A stretch of DNA of 64,000 nucleotides, taken from the NCBI GenBank assembly GCA_035479375.1, contig DATIIT010000020.1, forward strand, positions 9,239-73,238. Reading direction: 5' to 3'. Source of the stretch: PMNU01 sp035479375 (lineage in GTDB: Bacteria; Patescibacteriota; Saccharimonadia; Saccharimonadales; UBA4665). Position numbers and translations under genes: made by a program. The stretch's first letter is position 1, and every line of letters begins with the position of its first letter. The notes under the pieces are model-generated. The model had not been told where the DNA came from and ran no database searches. It worked only from the letters and a program-made list of their open reading frames with translations. Of this stretch, positions 7,183 to 15,480 are shown piece by piece.

Positions 7183-8721
7183 TTACCTGCTATACAGTGA
7201 GTGGTTTTTGATCCAGCCGTGGGCGCCACGGGTGATGTCGTTATTATCACCGTTTTTTTGCTCGTCGGCAAGCTTGGCGTATGGCATAACCGTGAAGCCA
7301 AAGGTGCTGCCCTGGCCTTCGCGGCTGTTGACCCAGATTTTGCCGCCGTGGGCGCGCACAATGGCCTTGCTCAGGTACAGCCCCAGGCCAGTGCCGCCCA
7401 CCTCGGCGCGGGACCGGTGCGAGCGGTAGTATTTATCAAACAAATTGCCGATGATGCTGGTGGGGATGCCAGCGCCTTGGTCTTGCACGGTTGTCTCTAC
7501 CAGGCCTTCTTTGTTGAGCCCGGCGTGGATAGTGATTTTTTTGCCTGTGCCGCTGTATTTTATGGCGTTGTCCAGCAGGTTGCCCAAGACCTCGTACATG
7601 CCCACGCGGTCAACGCCCACCGTGGGCATGCCTTTGGCGATGGTGGCCTCAATGGCAATGCCCTCTATTTTGGCGCGCAGCGAAAAGTCGTTGACCACCG
7701 ATTTGACGATTTCCGGCCACTTTTCCTCGTGCAGCTTCAGGGTGAGTTGGTCATTTTCCACGCGCGCTACGTTGAGCATATTTTTAATGAACGCCGTCAG
7801 CCCGTTGGCCGTGATGTTCATTTTGTCTAGGTAGCCGGTGAGCTCGGGGTCCAGTTTGCCGTCCAGCTCCTCCTCAAAGACGTCGATGTAGCCGCGCAGC
7901 AGCGTCACCGGCGTGCGCAGCTCGTGCACGGCCAGCTCAATGAAGCCCAGGCCTTGGTCGTCGCGGCCGTACGCCGCGGTGCGGTCAAAGAGCACCAGCA
8001 TGGTCTCGAACCCCTGGGGGTTTTCGGCGTTGAAGTAGGCGGTGAGGTCGAATTGCGCTTGGGTGGCCTCGCCCTCCACTTGCAGGCGGACGCGTTCCCA
8101 TTGTTTGGTCTCTACGGCCGCGGTTTGCTTGGCGGCGGCCAGCCAGGTGTCAAAGGTCTCTTCGGTGCCAAAGGACATGTCCAGCACGGAATATACATTT
8201 TGCCCAATAACCTCCCCGGCGGCACGGTGGAGGTAGTCGCACGTGGCGCGGTTGGCAAACAGCACGGTCTCGTTTTTATCCAGGACAAGCAGCGGCAGCG
8301 GCATGGCGTTGGCCACAAAATCCGTTTTGAGGTCTTGGCGCTGGCTGCCCTCGGTTTTTTCAATGGTGTCCACCACGCTGGCCAGCTGGTATACGTGGCT
8401 CACTAGGTTCATGACTAAGTCGTAGCCAATGGTGCGTTTTTTGAGGTTGGGCGCGGGCACGTTGGCGGCATCCGGCGCGATGTGTAAAATTGCCTGCCAG
8501 ATGAGTTTGGTAGGCTGCGCCAGGTATTTGGCGCTGAGCCACGGCAAAAACGTCAGGCTCAAAATAGAGATCACTACCATGCTGATAACCAGGCGCGTGC
8601 CGTCGGCGCCAATGATTTTTTCCATGACCCACCAGTCGGCAAAAATGAGCAGGTTGTTCACCACCAGCACTGCCACTAAGCGGCTGCGCACCTGGGAGAT
8701 GAATCGTTGGAGGTTGTCCAT
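7183..8721 (-). CDS. Membrane histidine kinase with PAS domain
   Basis: The 512-residue protein has two membrane segments near residues 14-34 and 43-63 with almost no external loop. A PAS domain follows (about 135-250), then the HisKA helix with His266 in AVHELRTPV, and HATPase_c with GNLLDNAIKYS, QDQGAGIP and GGTGLGLYLSKA. The tiny external part suggests it senses the membrane or a cytoplasmic cue through PAS. It begins one base after the stop of the DUF3048 gene and is followed one base later by the receiver gene, so the three form a tight operon. The DUF3048 protein is a reasonable candidate for its signal input. Confidence 0.93.
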   Translation of the reverse strand: MDNLQRFISQVRSRLVAVLVVNNLLIFADWWVMEKIIGADGTRLVISMVVISILSLTFLPWLSAKYLAQPTKLIWQAILHIAPDAANVPAPNLKKRTIGYDLVMNLVSHVYQLASVVDTIEKTEGSQRQDLKTDFVANAMPLPLLVLDKNETVLFANRATCDYLHRAAGEVIGQNVYSVLDMSFGTEETFDTWLAAAKQTAAVETKQWERVRLQVEGEATQAQFDLTAYFNAENPQGFETMLVLFDRTAAYGRDDQGLGFIELAVHELRTPVTLLRGYIDVFEEELDGKLDPELTGYLDKMNITANGLTAFIKNMLNVARVENDQLTLKLHEEKWPEIVKSVVNDFSLRAKIEGIAIEATIAKGMPTVGVDRVGMYEVLGNLLDNAIKYSGTGKKITIHAGLNKEGLVETTVQDQGAGIPTSIIGNLFDKYYRSHRSRAEVGGTGLGLYLSKAIVRAHGGKIWVNSREGQGSTFGFTVMPYAKLADEQKNGDNNDITRGAHGWIKNHSLYSR

Positions 8722-8722
8722 G

Positions 8723-10018
8723 TTATTTATAGGTTACGTCGCTGGTGTCGCCCACAATGGCCACCCACGTTTGCCCGGCGTTGAGCGCGATGGCCTTGCC
8801 GCTGCCGTCAGTAAAGGTGAAGTTTTCCTGGCTGCTGGATTTTTTCCAGGTGCCCTCGGTGACCGTGCCATCCTGGAAAATATAGGCGTGCCCGGTGCCG
8901 ATGGTGCCGTACGAGGTGTGGTGGTCGTCCGCCTCAAGCCCCTGTGCCATGGTGAGCACCACTACCACCTTCGGCTGGAGTTGGGTCTGGGTGCCATTTT
9001 GGTCTACTACCATGTGTGGCACGCCGGCTTCGCTGCGCTTGTAATTGTTGGTGGCGGCAACGTAATCGTAGTGGGAGTTGAAATCGGCGCTGGAGATGTT
9101 GACGTCTACGCTGGCGGCGTTCGGTGCCTTCACCGGCGCGTCTTTTTTGCGCGGCAGCGCAGTGAAATTAGCAGCGCCGTAGCTGTTTTTGCCCTCGATT
9201 TCGTTGAGCTGGCTCATGCTGGTGTAGACGTTGTGCGGCGCCACGCGGCTGCCAATGCGCTGGTAGTAGCCGCCGTAGGCGAACTGGTCCAGGTCTTTGG
9301 CTTTCCAGTCTTTCATGTCTTGCAGAGCCTCGGGGCTGCCGCCGACGTGGGCGATGGCCGCGTCAAACCCCATGCCCCACTGGATATAGTACGGCCGCAC
9401 CGAGCGCACCGGCCCGATGTAGCCGGGCTGCGTGTCCTGGAACAGCGCTTCAAAGCGGGTGATGCCGCCCTCGGCCACGGCTTCAAAGACCACACCGGCT
9501 TGGTCCAGCGCCGACTGCGGGCGGGCGTCGTCGCTGTTTTCGATCATCACGGCGGTGACCGGGCGTTGGTTAATGGCCGGGTCAACTTGCAGGCCGGTGA
9601 GGCTGGACGGTACGGTGGTAGGTTTGGGCGCCACCCTCACCTGTTTCTTAACCACCACGGCTACCGGCACCGGCTTTTTGTGGAAAAACAAGAGGTACGT
9701 GCCGGTGCCTATGCCGCCCAGCACCACCACGGCCACCACAATAATAATGGCCCACTGTTTTTTGGTGCGGCTTTTGAGCCATTCTTTTAGCGAGCGGCGT
9801 GGTTTTTTGGTTTTACCGGCGTTGCCTTGCTGTGCTTCATCTTGCATGTTGATTTCCTCTTCTGGCTCGGGCTGGGCGTCCTCTTGGGCGGCAACTTCTT
9901 CCGGCGGCCGGAAGGCGGCCGCCGTCCGGGCTACGGGCCGAGGATGGTAGTCTAAAATTGGCCGCCGCACCGGCTGGCCCGGTTTACTGCCCGAGCGGGG
10001 ACGCATGTCGTCGATCAT
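8723..10018 (-). CDS. Membrane-anchored DUF3048 (YerB-like) protein
   Basis: Of 431 residues, the first 88 are a charged, proline-rich cytoplasmic tail. A membrane helix at about 90-112 leads to an outside DUF3048 domain with the family signatures RPVTAVMIENS, ARPQSALDQAG, EGGITRFEALF and GPVRSVRPYY. YerB and relatives are envelope proteins of unclear role, often lipoproteins; here a transmembrane anchor replaces the lipobox. The start is placed at MIDDMRPR (10018), and 10006 is a close alternative. It heads the operon with the kinase and receiver genes. The domain call is firm, but the biochemical role is unknown for the family. Confidence 0.85.
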   Translation of the reverse strand: MIDDMRPRSGSKPGQPVRRPILDYHPRPVARTAAAFRPPEEVAAQEDAQPEPEEEINMQDEAQQGNAGKTKKPRRSLKEWLKSRTKKQWAIIIVVAVVVLGGIGTGTYLLFFHKKPVPVAVVVKKQVRVAPKPTTVPSSLTGLQVDPAINQRPVTAVMIENSDDARPQSALDQAGVVFEAVAEGGITRFEALFQDTQPGYIGPVRSVRPYYIQWGMGFDAAIAHVGGSPEALQDMKDWKAKDLDQFAYGGYYQRIGSRVAPHNVYTSMSQLNEIEGKNSYGAANFTALPRKKDAPVKAPNAASVDVNISSADFNSHYDYVAATNNYKRSEAGVPHMVVDQNGTQTQLQPKVVVVLTMAQGLEADDHHTSYGTIGTGHAYIFQDGTVTEGTWKKSSSQENFTFTDGSGKAIALNAGQTWVAIVGDTSDVTYK

Positions 10019-10091
10019 GCACCTATTGTAGCAGCTTCTGGCAGTAATATGCTTACGGCTTTTGGCCTTGCGGCAGTGGCGCAGCGTTTGG

Positions 10092-10097
10092 TATAGT
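10092..10097 (+). promoter_or_regulatory. -10 element of EEP gene 10106-10813
   Basis: TATAGT ends 8 bases before the ATG at 10106. Confidence 0.5.
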
Positions 10098-10105
10098 ACC
10101 GGCGG

Positions 10106-10813
10106 ATGAAGGTCGTTTTCCTCAATGTATGGAGCGGCGGCAAGCTGGCAGATGCGCTTGCCGCTTTTTTGCGCCAGCAGGCACCGAGCACCGACATCTT
10201 CTGTTTCCAGGAGGCGTACGACGCCTTCCCGGTACTTGCCGCCGAGGCGCTTGGCGCGGATTTTACCGCCCTGCCCATTACCAAAAAAATCATCAGCATG
10301 CACACCGAGCGCTTTGAACAAGCGCTTTTTTATAAACCGGGCACGGTGCGGCTGCTGGACTCGGCGGTGGTGCTTGGCGGAGCCACAGACACCGGCGGCC
10401 TTGGCCAGTACGTGCACTGCGAGGTGGGCGGCCGCGAGCTGCACCTCTGCAACGTGCACGGCCTGCCCCTGCCCGGCCACAAACGCGACACGCCGGAGCG
10501 GCTGGCACAGTCGCGCGGCTTCCTTGACTTTATGGCTGGCAAGCGCGGCCCGCGCATCATCGGCGGCGACTTTAACCTGTTCCCGGACACCGAAAGCATC
10601 CAGCTTTTTTCTAGGGCCGGCTACCGCGACTTAGTTGCCGAGTTCCAAGTGCCCACCACCCGCAACCGCCTGGCGTGGGAGCGCTTCCCAGACAACCCGC
10701 AGAAATTTGCCGACTTTGTCTTTATTGACCCGGCGCTGGCGCTGCAGAAATTCGCGGTTATCGACAACGAAATTTCCGACCACCTGCCGCTGCTCTTGGA
10801 AGTAGATTTGTAG
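10106..10813 (+). CDS. Endonuclease/exonuclease/phosphatase (EEP) family protein
   Basis: The 235-residue protein shows EEP motifs in order: FLNVWSGG with Asn7, CFQEAY with metal-binding Glu36, the histidine in NVHG, GGDFNLFPD, and the terminal SDHLPLL. These enzymes cleave phosphodiester or phosphomonoester bonds using magnesium. It is shorter than ExoIII and lacks that family's DNA-binding signatures, so the substrate may be a nucleotide, phosphoinositide or small phosphate ester. A second EEP protein of similar size lies on the far side of gltX. It is monocistronic, leaderless by promoter position, and has no signal peptide. Confidence 0.85.
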   Translation: MKVVFLNVWSGGKLADALAAFLRQQAPSTDIFCFQEAYDAFPVLAAEALGADFTALPITKKIISMHTERFEQALFYKPGTVRLLDSAVVLGGATDTGGLGQYVHCEVGGRELHLCNVHGLPLPGHKRDTPERLAQSRGFLDFMAGKRGPRIIGGDFNLFPDTESIQLFSRAGYRDLVAEFQVPTTRNRLAWERFPDNPQKFADFVFIDPALALQKFAVIDNEISDHLPLLLEVDL

Positions 10814-10841
10814 TTCTGCCCGGCTTTGGCGCCCCCCCTGG

Positions 10842-12275
10842 CTACAACGCGGCAAGCATGGCGTCGATACGCTGCAGGCTGGTATCTTTGCCTAACACCG
10901 CCAGCGTGTCGGCCAGCCCTGGGCTGTTTGGCGCCTGCGTGGTGGCGATGCGCACCAGGCTAAACAGCACAGCCGGCTTTTGGCCGGTGGTTTCCAGCAG
11001 GTTGTTGAGGCACGCGGTGAGGCCATCTACCGTGAAATCGCTTCCGGTGAGTGCGGTTTTAGCCTGCTCCAAAAGGGTTTTGAGCTCGGCGGGTGCCAGT
11101 TTTTTGAGCTGCTTGTGGTCTTGCCATAGCTGCGGGTCTACGGGCAAATCGGTAAAGAAAAACTCGGTGAGCGCGGGCAGCTCGGCAAAGAATTTGAGGC
11201 GCTCCTGCACCAGCCCAAGCACCTGTTTTTTGTAGGCGTCTTCCCTGCCGGCGGCGCTTGCGGGCCAGAAATTGGCCACGCGCTCGTAGAGTTCGTCGAG
11301 CGGCAGCCGCCGGATATGCACGCCGTTTAGGTACACCAGCCGCTGCTCGTCAAAGATGCCGCCGCTGCGCTGCACCCGGGCTAGGCTGAATTTTTCAATA
11401 AGCTCCGGCACGGTGTAAATTTCCTGCTCGGTGCCGTCATTCCAGCCGATGGTGGCAATGAAGTTAAGCAGCGCCTCAGGCAAAAAGCCTTGGTCCCGGT
11501 ATTCCAGCACCGGCTTTGCGCCGTGGCGCTTGCTGAGTTTGCGGCGCCCGGTCTCGTCCATGACTTGCGGTAAAATGACGTTGATGGGCGGCGTCAGCCC
11601 CAGCGCTTCGTGCGCGGCTAAAAATTTCGGCACGCTGCTGATGAATTCCTGGCTGCGCATGACGTGGGTGATTTTCATGAGGTAATCGTCGATGATGTGG
11701 CAGAAATTGTACGTGGGAAAGCCGTCGGCCTTGATGATAATGAAATCGTCCACCATCTCTGGCCCCATGCTGATGGTGCCCATCACGGCGTCGTCCCACT
11801 GCCAGGCCTTGGGCTCCAGCTTGATGCGCAGCGCCTGGCTGCCATCCCATGTTGGCGGGTTTTCTGGCCGGTGGTCGCGGAACAAAAACGGGCGTTTTTC
11901 GGCTTGGGCTTGCTCGCGCAGGCCTTGCAGCTCCTCTTGGGTGTAAGGGTCGGCGTAGGCCAGGCCTTTGCCTACCAGTTCTTGGGCGTATTGCTTGTAG
12001 ATGCTGAGGCGCTCAGATTGGATGTACGGCGCGTACGGGCCGCCCACATCTGGGCCCTCGTCCCAGTCGAGCCCGAGCCAGCGCAGGCTTTCTTTAATGT
12101 TTTCGGTGCCGCCCTCCACCTCGCGTTTTTGGTCGGTGTCCTCGATGCGTAGCAAAAACTGGCCGCCGCTCTGCTTGGCCAGCAGCCAGGCGAACAGCGC
12201 TGTGCGCACCACACCAGAGTGCAAGGCGCCGGTGGGGCTGGGCGCAAAACGGGTACGGGCATGGGAATTTTCCAT
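10842..12275 (-). CDS. gltX: Glutamyl-tRNA synthetase
   Basis: The 477-residue class I synthetase begins RFAPSPTGALHSG, where LHSG (18-21) is the HIGH-equivalent, and has KLSKRHG as the KMSKS loop. It attaches glutamate to tRNA(Glu). In bacteria without glutaminyl-tRNA synthetase it also charges tRNA(Gln); that cannot be judged here. Length and domain order match bacterial GltX. The ATG at 12275 is chosen because the homology begins there and a perfect TATAAT sits 6 bases upstream; the frame runs further upstream without support. It is monocistronic and convergent with the EEP gene. Confidence 0.95.
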   Translation of the reverse strand: MENSHARTRFAPSPTGALHSGVVRTALFAWLLAKQSGGQFLLRIEDTDQKREVEGGTENIKESLRWLGLDWDEGPDVGGPYAPYIQSERLSIYKQYAQELVGKGLAYADPYTQEELQGLREQAQAEKRPFLFRDHRPENPPTWDGSQALRIKLEPKAWQWDDAVMGTISMGPEMVDDFIIIKADGFPTYNFCHIIDDYLMKITHVMRSQEFISSVPKFLAAHEALGLTPPINVILPQVMDETGRRKLSKRHGAKPVLEYRDQGFLPEALLNFIATIGWNDGTEQEIYTVPELIEKFSLARVQRSGGIFDEQRLVYLNGVHIRRLPLDELYERVANFWPASAAGREDAYKKQVLGLVQERLKFFAELPALTEFFFTDLPVDPQLWQDHKQLKKLAPAELKTLLEQAKTALTGSDFTVDGLTACLNNLLETTGQKPAVLFSLVRIATTQAPNSPGLADTLAVLGKDTSLQRIDAMLAAL

Positions 12276-12281
12276 GCTGGA

Positions 12282-12287
12282 ATTATA
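12282..12287 (-). promoter_or_regulatory. -10 element of gltX
   Basis: TATAAT on the minus strand, 6 bases before the gltX ATG, leaves no room for a Shine-Dalgarno in the transcript. Confidence 0.6.
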
Positions 12288-12307
12288 CTGGCAAACAGGG
12301 GTAAAGT

Positions 12308-13084
12308 CTACGGCTGCACGTGGAACCGCGCGAACAGCGGCGCGTGGTCTGAGGGCGCGCGCTCCAGCACGCGGAAATCCTGCAAGTGCACCGTGCCGCA
12401 TTTTGTCCAAAAGATGTTGTCATAGTTAGCCCGGATAACCGGGATTTTGCCGCCCAATAGCTTCCAGGTGGGGTGCAGCAGCGTGCCCGTGGCGCGGTCG
12501 TATAGCGAGCGCGCGCCCCACAGCCGCGGCATAAACTTAAACTGGTTAAAGTCGCCGCCGATGATCGTGCGCCGCTGCAGCTCTGGCGCGCGCATCACAG
12601 CCCGGAACGCCCGGTGGTGCTTGAGGTGCATATTCCAGTTGTACGGCATGAGGTGCGCCAGGTAATTGACCACAATATGCACCGGCACGCCGGCGTGCAG
12701 CAGCCGCGCCTGGATCAGCTTAATGGTGTTGCCGCTATAGCCGCGGCGCGCGCCGTATTTATCTGGCCCCAGCTCGTGCACCGTGATGCCATCAGCGGGC
12801 ACGCGGCTGGCAAACGCCGAGCCGCTAAAATTGCCGTTGCTTTCCGGGCTAAACGGCGCGAAAAAGGTGTGGTAGCCGCGGCGCTCCAGGTGTTCGAGGA
12901 GTGGCGGCAACTGCCGCCCGTCGTGGCTCAAAACCTCGTTGAGGCCAAAGACGTCGGGCTGGTGCTCGGCAATAATCGTGTCGAACCGTGCCAGGAGGTG
13001 CTGTAGCCGGGTGCCGGACAGTTGGCTCTCTACCCACACATTCCAAAAAACGGCGGATAGTGGGCGCGATGTGGCTGCTAGCAT
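12308..13084 (-). CDS. Endonuclease/exonuclease/phosphatase (EEP) family protein
   Basis: The 258-residue protein shares the EEP plan with the gene at 10106: FWNVWVES, a metal-binding glutamate in GLNEVLS (about residue 50), GGDFNQF and a terminal SDHAPLF. The sequences otherwise differ, so the two are distant relatives and not a recent duplication. A basic, aromatic segment in the second half (YNWNMHLKHHR) may contact a polyanionic substrate. There is no signal peptide or membrane helix. It lies upstream of gltX on the same strand with a gap of about 32 bases that contains the gltX promoter, so co-transcription is possible but not required. Confidence 0.83.
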   Translation of the reverse strand: MLAATSRPLSAVFWNVWVESQLSGTRLQHLLARFDTIIAEHQPDVFGLNEVLSHDGRQLPPLLEHLERRGYHTFFAPFSPESNGNFSGSAFASRVPADGITVHELGPDKYGARRGYSGNTIKLIQARLLHAGVPVHIVVNYLAHLMPYNWNMHLKHHRAFRAVMRAPELQRRTIIGGDFNQFKFMPRLWGARSLYDRATGTLLHPTWKLLGGKIPVIRANYDNIFWTKCGTVHLQDFRVLERAPSDHAPLFARFHVQP

Positions 13085-13126
13085 ATGCCTATTATTCTCC
13101 CGCCCTGCCCAGCTGGCAAGCCCGGC

Positions 13127-14413
13127 CTACATGCTGGCGGCAATATTGGCCAGCTGCTCTGCGGTTAGGCTGGCCTGGCCGGTGATGTCATAACGCACAT
13201 TGCCGGTGACCCAGGCGGCGTTGACGCTGTCGTTGGTGCTGTATACAAAAATGGTGCGGCCGTTCCGCTCCAGGGTCTGGTGCGGCCCGTTGAGCGCCAG
13301 CGTATTGTCTAGCAGCGCCTGGCTGTCCCAGCTGGAGGATTGCTGGGTGACGTCGTAGCTGCTATCCCCAGAGACGAAGTGCATAGACACGGTGCCGCCG
13401 TCGTGGTGGACGCCGCCTTGCAAAGCGTAGCCGGTGGGCTTATAGCCGGGCATGGTGGCGTGGAACCCAGCCTGCATGGAGGCGATGTGCAGTTGGATGT
13501 TGGGCAAATTGAGGTAGGTTATGAACGCGGCAAGCACCACAAATGCGCCAGCTGCGGCCAGGGAGCTTACGAGCCGTGTGTGCCGGCCGCGGCGCTTGGC
13601 GGGCGGCTGCTCGTGGCTGCGGGCGTGTTTGATGGCGTGCTCAAACATGTCTGCGGGTGCTTGCGCTACGGCATGGCTGTAGGCGCTGAGCGGTGGCTGC
13701 TGCACGGCAATAACCGGCACCACTGTGGCCGTGTGCTGCACGGCGAGCGTAGCTGGCGCCAACCCGGCATTTGCCGCAGCAAACCGCTGCACGCTGGCGT
13801 GCTTGAGCGCGGCGCGGGCCCGCTCCAGGCGGCCGACGTCAACCTGCCCCACCGAGAGTTTCGCAAGCGGGCTGGCGACCTGTGCGGGCGCTACCTCGGC
13901 GGGTGCTTGCGGCTTAATGGCGGGCTTCAGCTGCACTTCTGGTTTGTGCACGGCCCGGTGCATGAGGGTTTTGGCGTGCTCTGGCTGGTGCCTCCGGATG
14001 CCGTTGCCTTTGCTGTGCGGCGCGGGCGTGCCAGCCCTGGCGGCTTTACGGGCGGCCATGAGCGCTTTTGCTGCGGTGACGAGCGCTGGCGAGATGCTCC
14101 GCTGGGGTGCAGTGCTTTTCTGTACCGGTGTCCGTTCGCCATGCGGCACGCGGTGCGTCACGGCATGTGCGGCTTTGGCAGCGGCGGGCACGTGCCGGTG
14201 CGCCGGTGCGGCTGGTGCTGGGGCGGGTGTTTTCTTGGCTGCGGCAGCTTGGGTGTGTGGCTTGCGGATGACCCCATCCAGCGTCCGCCCTCTCCGGCCG
14301 GTGTGGTGTACCGCAACTTTTGCGCGTGCCGCGCTGGCAGTGCTTTTGCCAAGAAAAGCCCCGCTGACGGCGTCGTAGCGCTTCCCGTTCAGTTCAATGA
14401 CGTTTTGACTCAC
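13127..14413 (-). CDS. Membrane-anchored protein with long Ala/Pro/His-rich N-terminal tail
   Basis: The 428-residue protein starts at GTG (a GAGGGC ribosome binding site is upstream). It has a low-complexity N-terminal tail of about 280 residues rich in Ala, Pro, His and Lys. A single membrane helix (about 285-305, near LAAAGAFVVLAAFITYLNL) leads to an outside domain of about 120 residues. That domain contains HFVSGDSSYDVTQQSS and IFVYSTNDSVNAAWVTGN, reminiscent of DUF4367-type extracytoplasmic domains, and ends on a helix LTAEQLANIAASM. The tail may interact with DNA or other anionic partners. It shares this tail-helix-domain architecture with the DUF3048 protein and the sortase. Function is unknown. 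Confidence 0.75.
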   Translation of the reverse strand: MSQNVIELNGKRYDAVSGAFLGKSTASAARAKVAVHHTGRRGRTLDGVIRKPHTQAAAAKKTPAPAPAAPAHRHVPAAAKAAHAVTHRVPHGERTPVQKSTAPQRSISPALVTAAKALMAARKAARAGTPAPHSKGNGIRRHQPEHAKTLMHRAVHKPEVQLKPAIKPQAPAEVAPAQVASPLAKLSVGQVDVGRLERARAALKHASVQRFAAANAGLAPATLAVQHTATVVPVIAVQQPPLSAYSHAVAQAPADMFEHAIKHARSHEQPPAKRRGRHTRLVSSLAAAGAFVVLAAFITYLNLPNIQLHIASMQAGFHATMPGYKPTGYALQGGVHHDGGTVSMHFVSGDSSYDVTQQSSSWDSQALLDNTLALNGPHQTLERNGRTIFVYSTNDSVNAAWVTGNVRYDITGQASLTAEQLANIAASM

Positions 14414-14504
14414 TGTTTTTGCCCTCGTCGCCTAACGGCGTACATTACATGTATAGTACCGCGCCGGAAGCGCTTATGGCAAGCGCGTTTCTTTCTGGTT
14501 GTGC

Positions 14505-14510
14505 TACGAT
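14505..14510 (+). promoter_or_regulatory. -10 element of hypothetical gene 14519-15373
   Basis: TACGAT ends 8 bases before the ATG at 14519. Confidence 0.45.
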
Positions 14511-14518
14511 AATGCTAT

Positions 14519-15373
14519 ATGCCCGAGCACATGCCACAGCCGGATTTACTGCCGGTGACCGACGCCGAGCGGCCGGATGTTGCTAAGCAGCTGGAGTTTG
14601 CCGAACGCATCGTGAGGAAAGCCCAGTTGAACTTCCAAGGCGATGATGGCAGTTATTGGTTGCATTCCCAGGAAGAGTTTACGCCGCCTGGCGGCACCGA
14701 AGACGACGCGCGGTCCCTTGGCCGCCCAGACTATCACGAAGATACCTACATGCTTTTGACGCCCCAGGGGGATTTCCCGGTGGCTCTCACCCCGGACCAC
14801 ACCAATTTTGCCGACCGCCGCGCCGAGCAATTCCGCCGCCAGGCCAAGGCCGTTGAAGACGGCCAGGCCGCCGGCACGCACAGCGCCACGGCCATGAGCT
14901 TTATTGGGCAGAAGGGCGACTCTGGCCCAACTGTTTTGGAAGTAACCGTGACCCACGCCACTGATACGCCCGGGCAGCCGCCGCGTACCTCGGCCGAGTT
15001 CCGCTATGTCCGGCACGTGAGCCACGATGACTCCATGGTGGTACAGACGCGGCACATAGACCTCGACCCGTTTAGTGGCCAACTGCGCGTTCGCGACAGC
15101 TTGGAGGGGCTGCAGTGGGACGGTTCGCATATCCCGCGGGGCCAGGAGGGCGATATGGTGCTCGTCCCCGACCCGCTGCCAGAGATGACCGGCGCAATCC
15201 TGCAAGAGCGCTACGGACCAGGGGTGCCGGTGGACCGCGCCCTAAACAGCGCAGATTGGCAGCAACTCATCCTGGGCGGCCCCAGCCGCTACGATATGGT
15301 CCAGCCCTTGCGCCAAGGCGAGGACGCCCCTCCCCCAGTGCCGTACGAGTATCTCCCGCCGCGCACGCAGTAA
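14519..15373 (+). CDS. Hypothetical protein, 284 aa
   Basis: I do not recognise this protein. It is soluble and strongly acidic, with a helical N-terminal third (AERPDVAKQLEFAERIVRKA) and then a beta-rich middle, including TVLEVTVTHATDTP and AEFRYVRHVSHDDS. The C-terminus is proline-rich and likely disordered. No export signal is present. It is monocistronic with its own leaderless-type promoter and is divergent from the preceding membrane protein gene. The promoter, the start position and the uninterrupted frame support a real gene; no function can be offered. Confidence 0.68.
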   Translation: MPEHMPQPDLLPVTDAERPDVAKQLEFAERIVRKAQLNFQGDDGSYWLHSQEEFTPPGGTEDDARSLGRPDYHEDTYMLLTPQGDFPVALTPDHTNFADRRAEQFRRQAKAVEDGQAAGTHSATAMSFIGQKGDSGPTVLEVTVTHATDTPGQPPRTSAEFRYVRHVSHDDSMVVQTRHIDLDPFSGQLRVRDSLEGLQWDGSHIPRGQEGDMVLVPDPLPEMTGAILQERYGPGVPVDRALNSADWQQLILGGPSRYDMVQPLRQGEDAPPPVPYEYLPPRTQ

Positions 15374-15462
15374 CCCGGCCCATGCACTAACCGGCTGCAC
15401 TAACCGGCGCGAAAGGCGCTAAAATAGTGTGCAAACCTTGCGCCTGGGGTGCCCTGATGGCA

Positions 15463-15468
15463 TATAAT
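15463..15468 (+). promoter_or_regulatory. -10 element of the PEGA-domain gene
   Basis: TATAAT lies 12 bases before the ATG at 15481, giving a leader of about 5 bases and no Shine-Dalgarno. Confidence 0.55.
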
Positions 15469-15480
15469 AGGTGCACGCCT

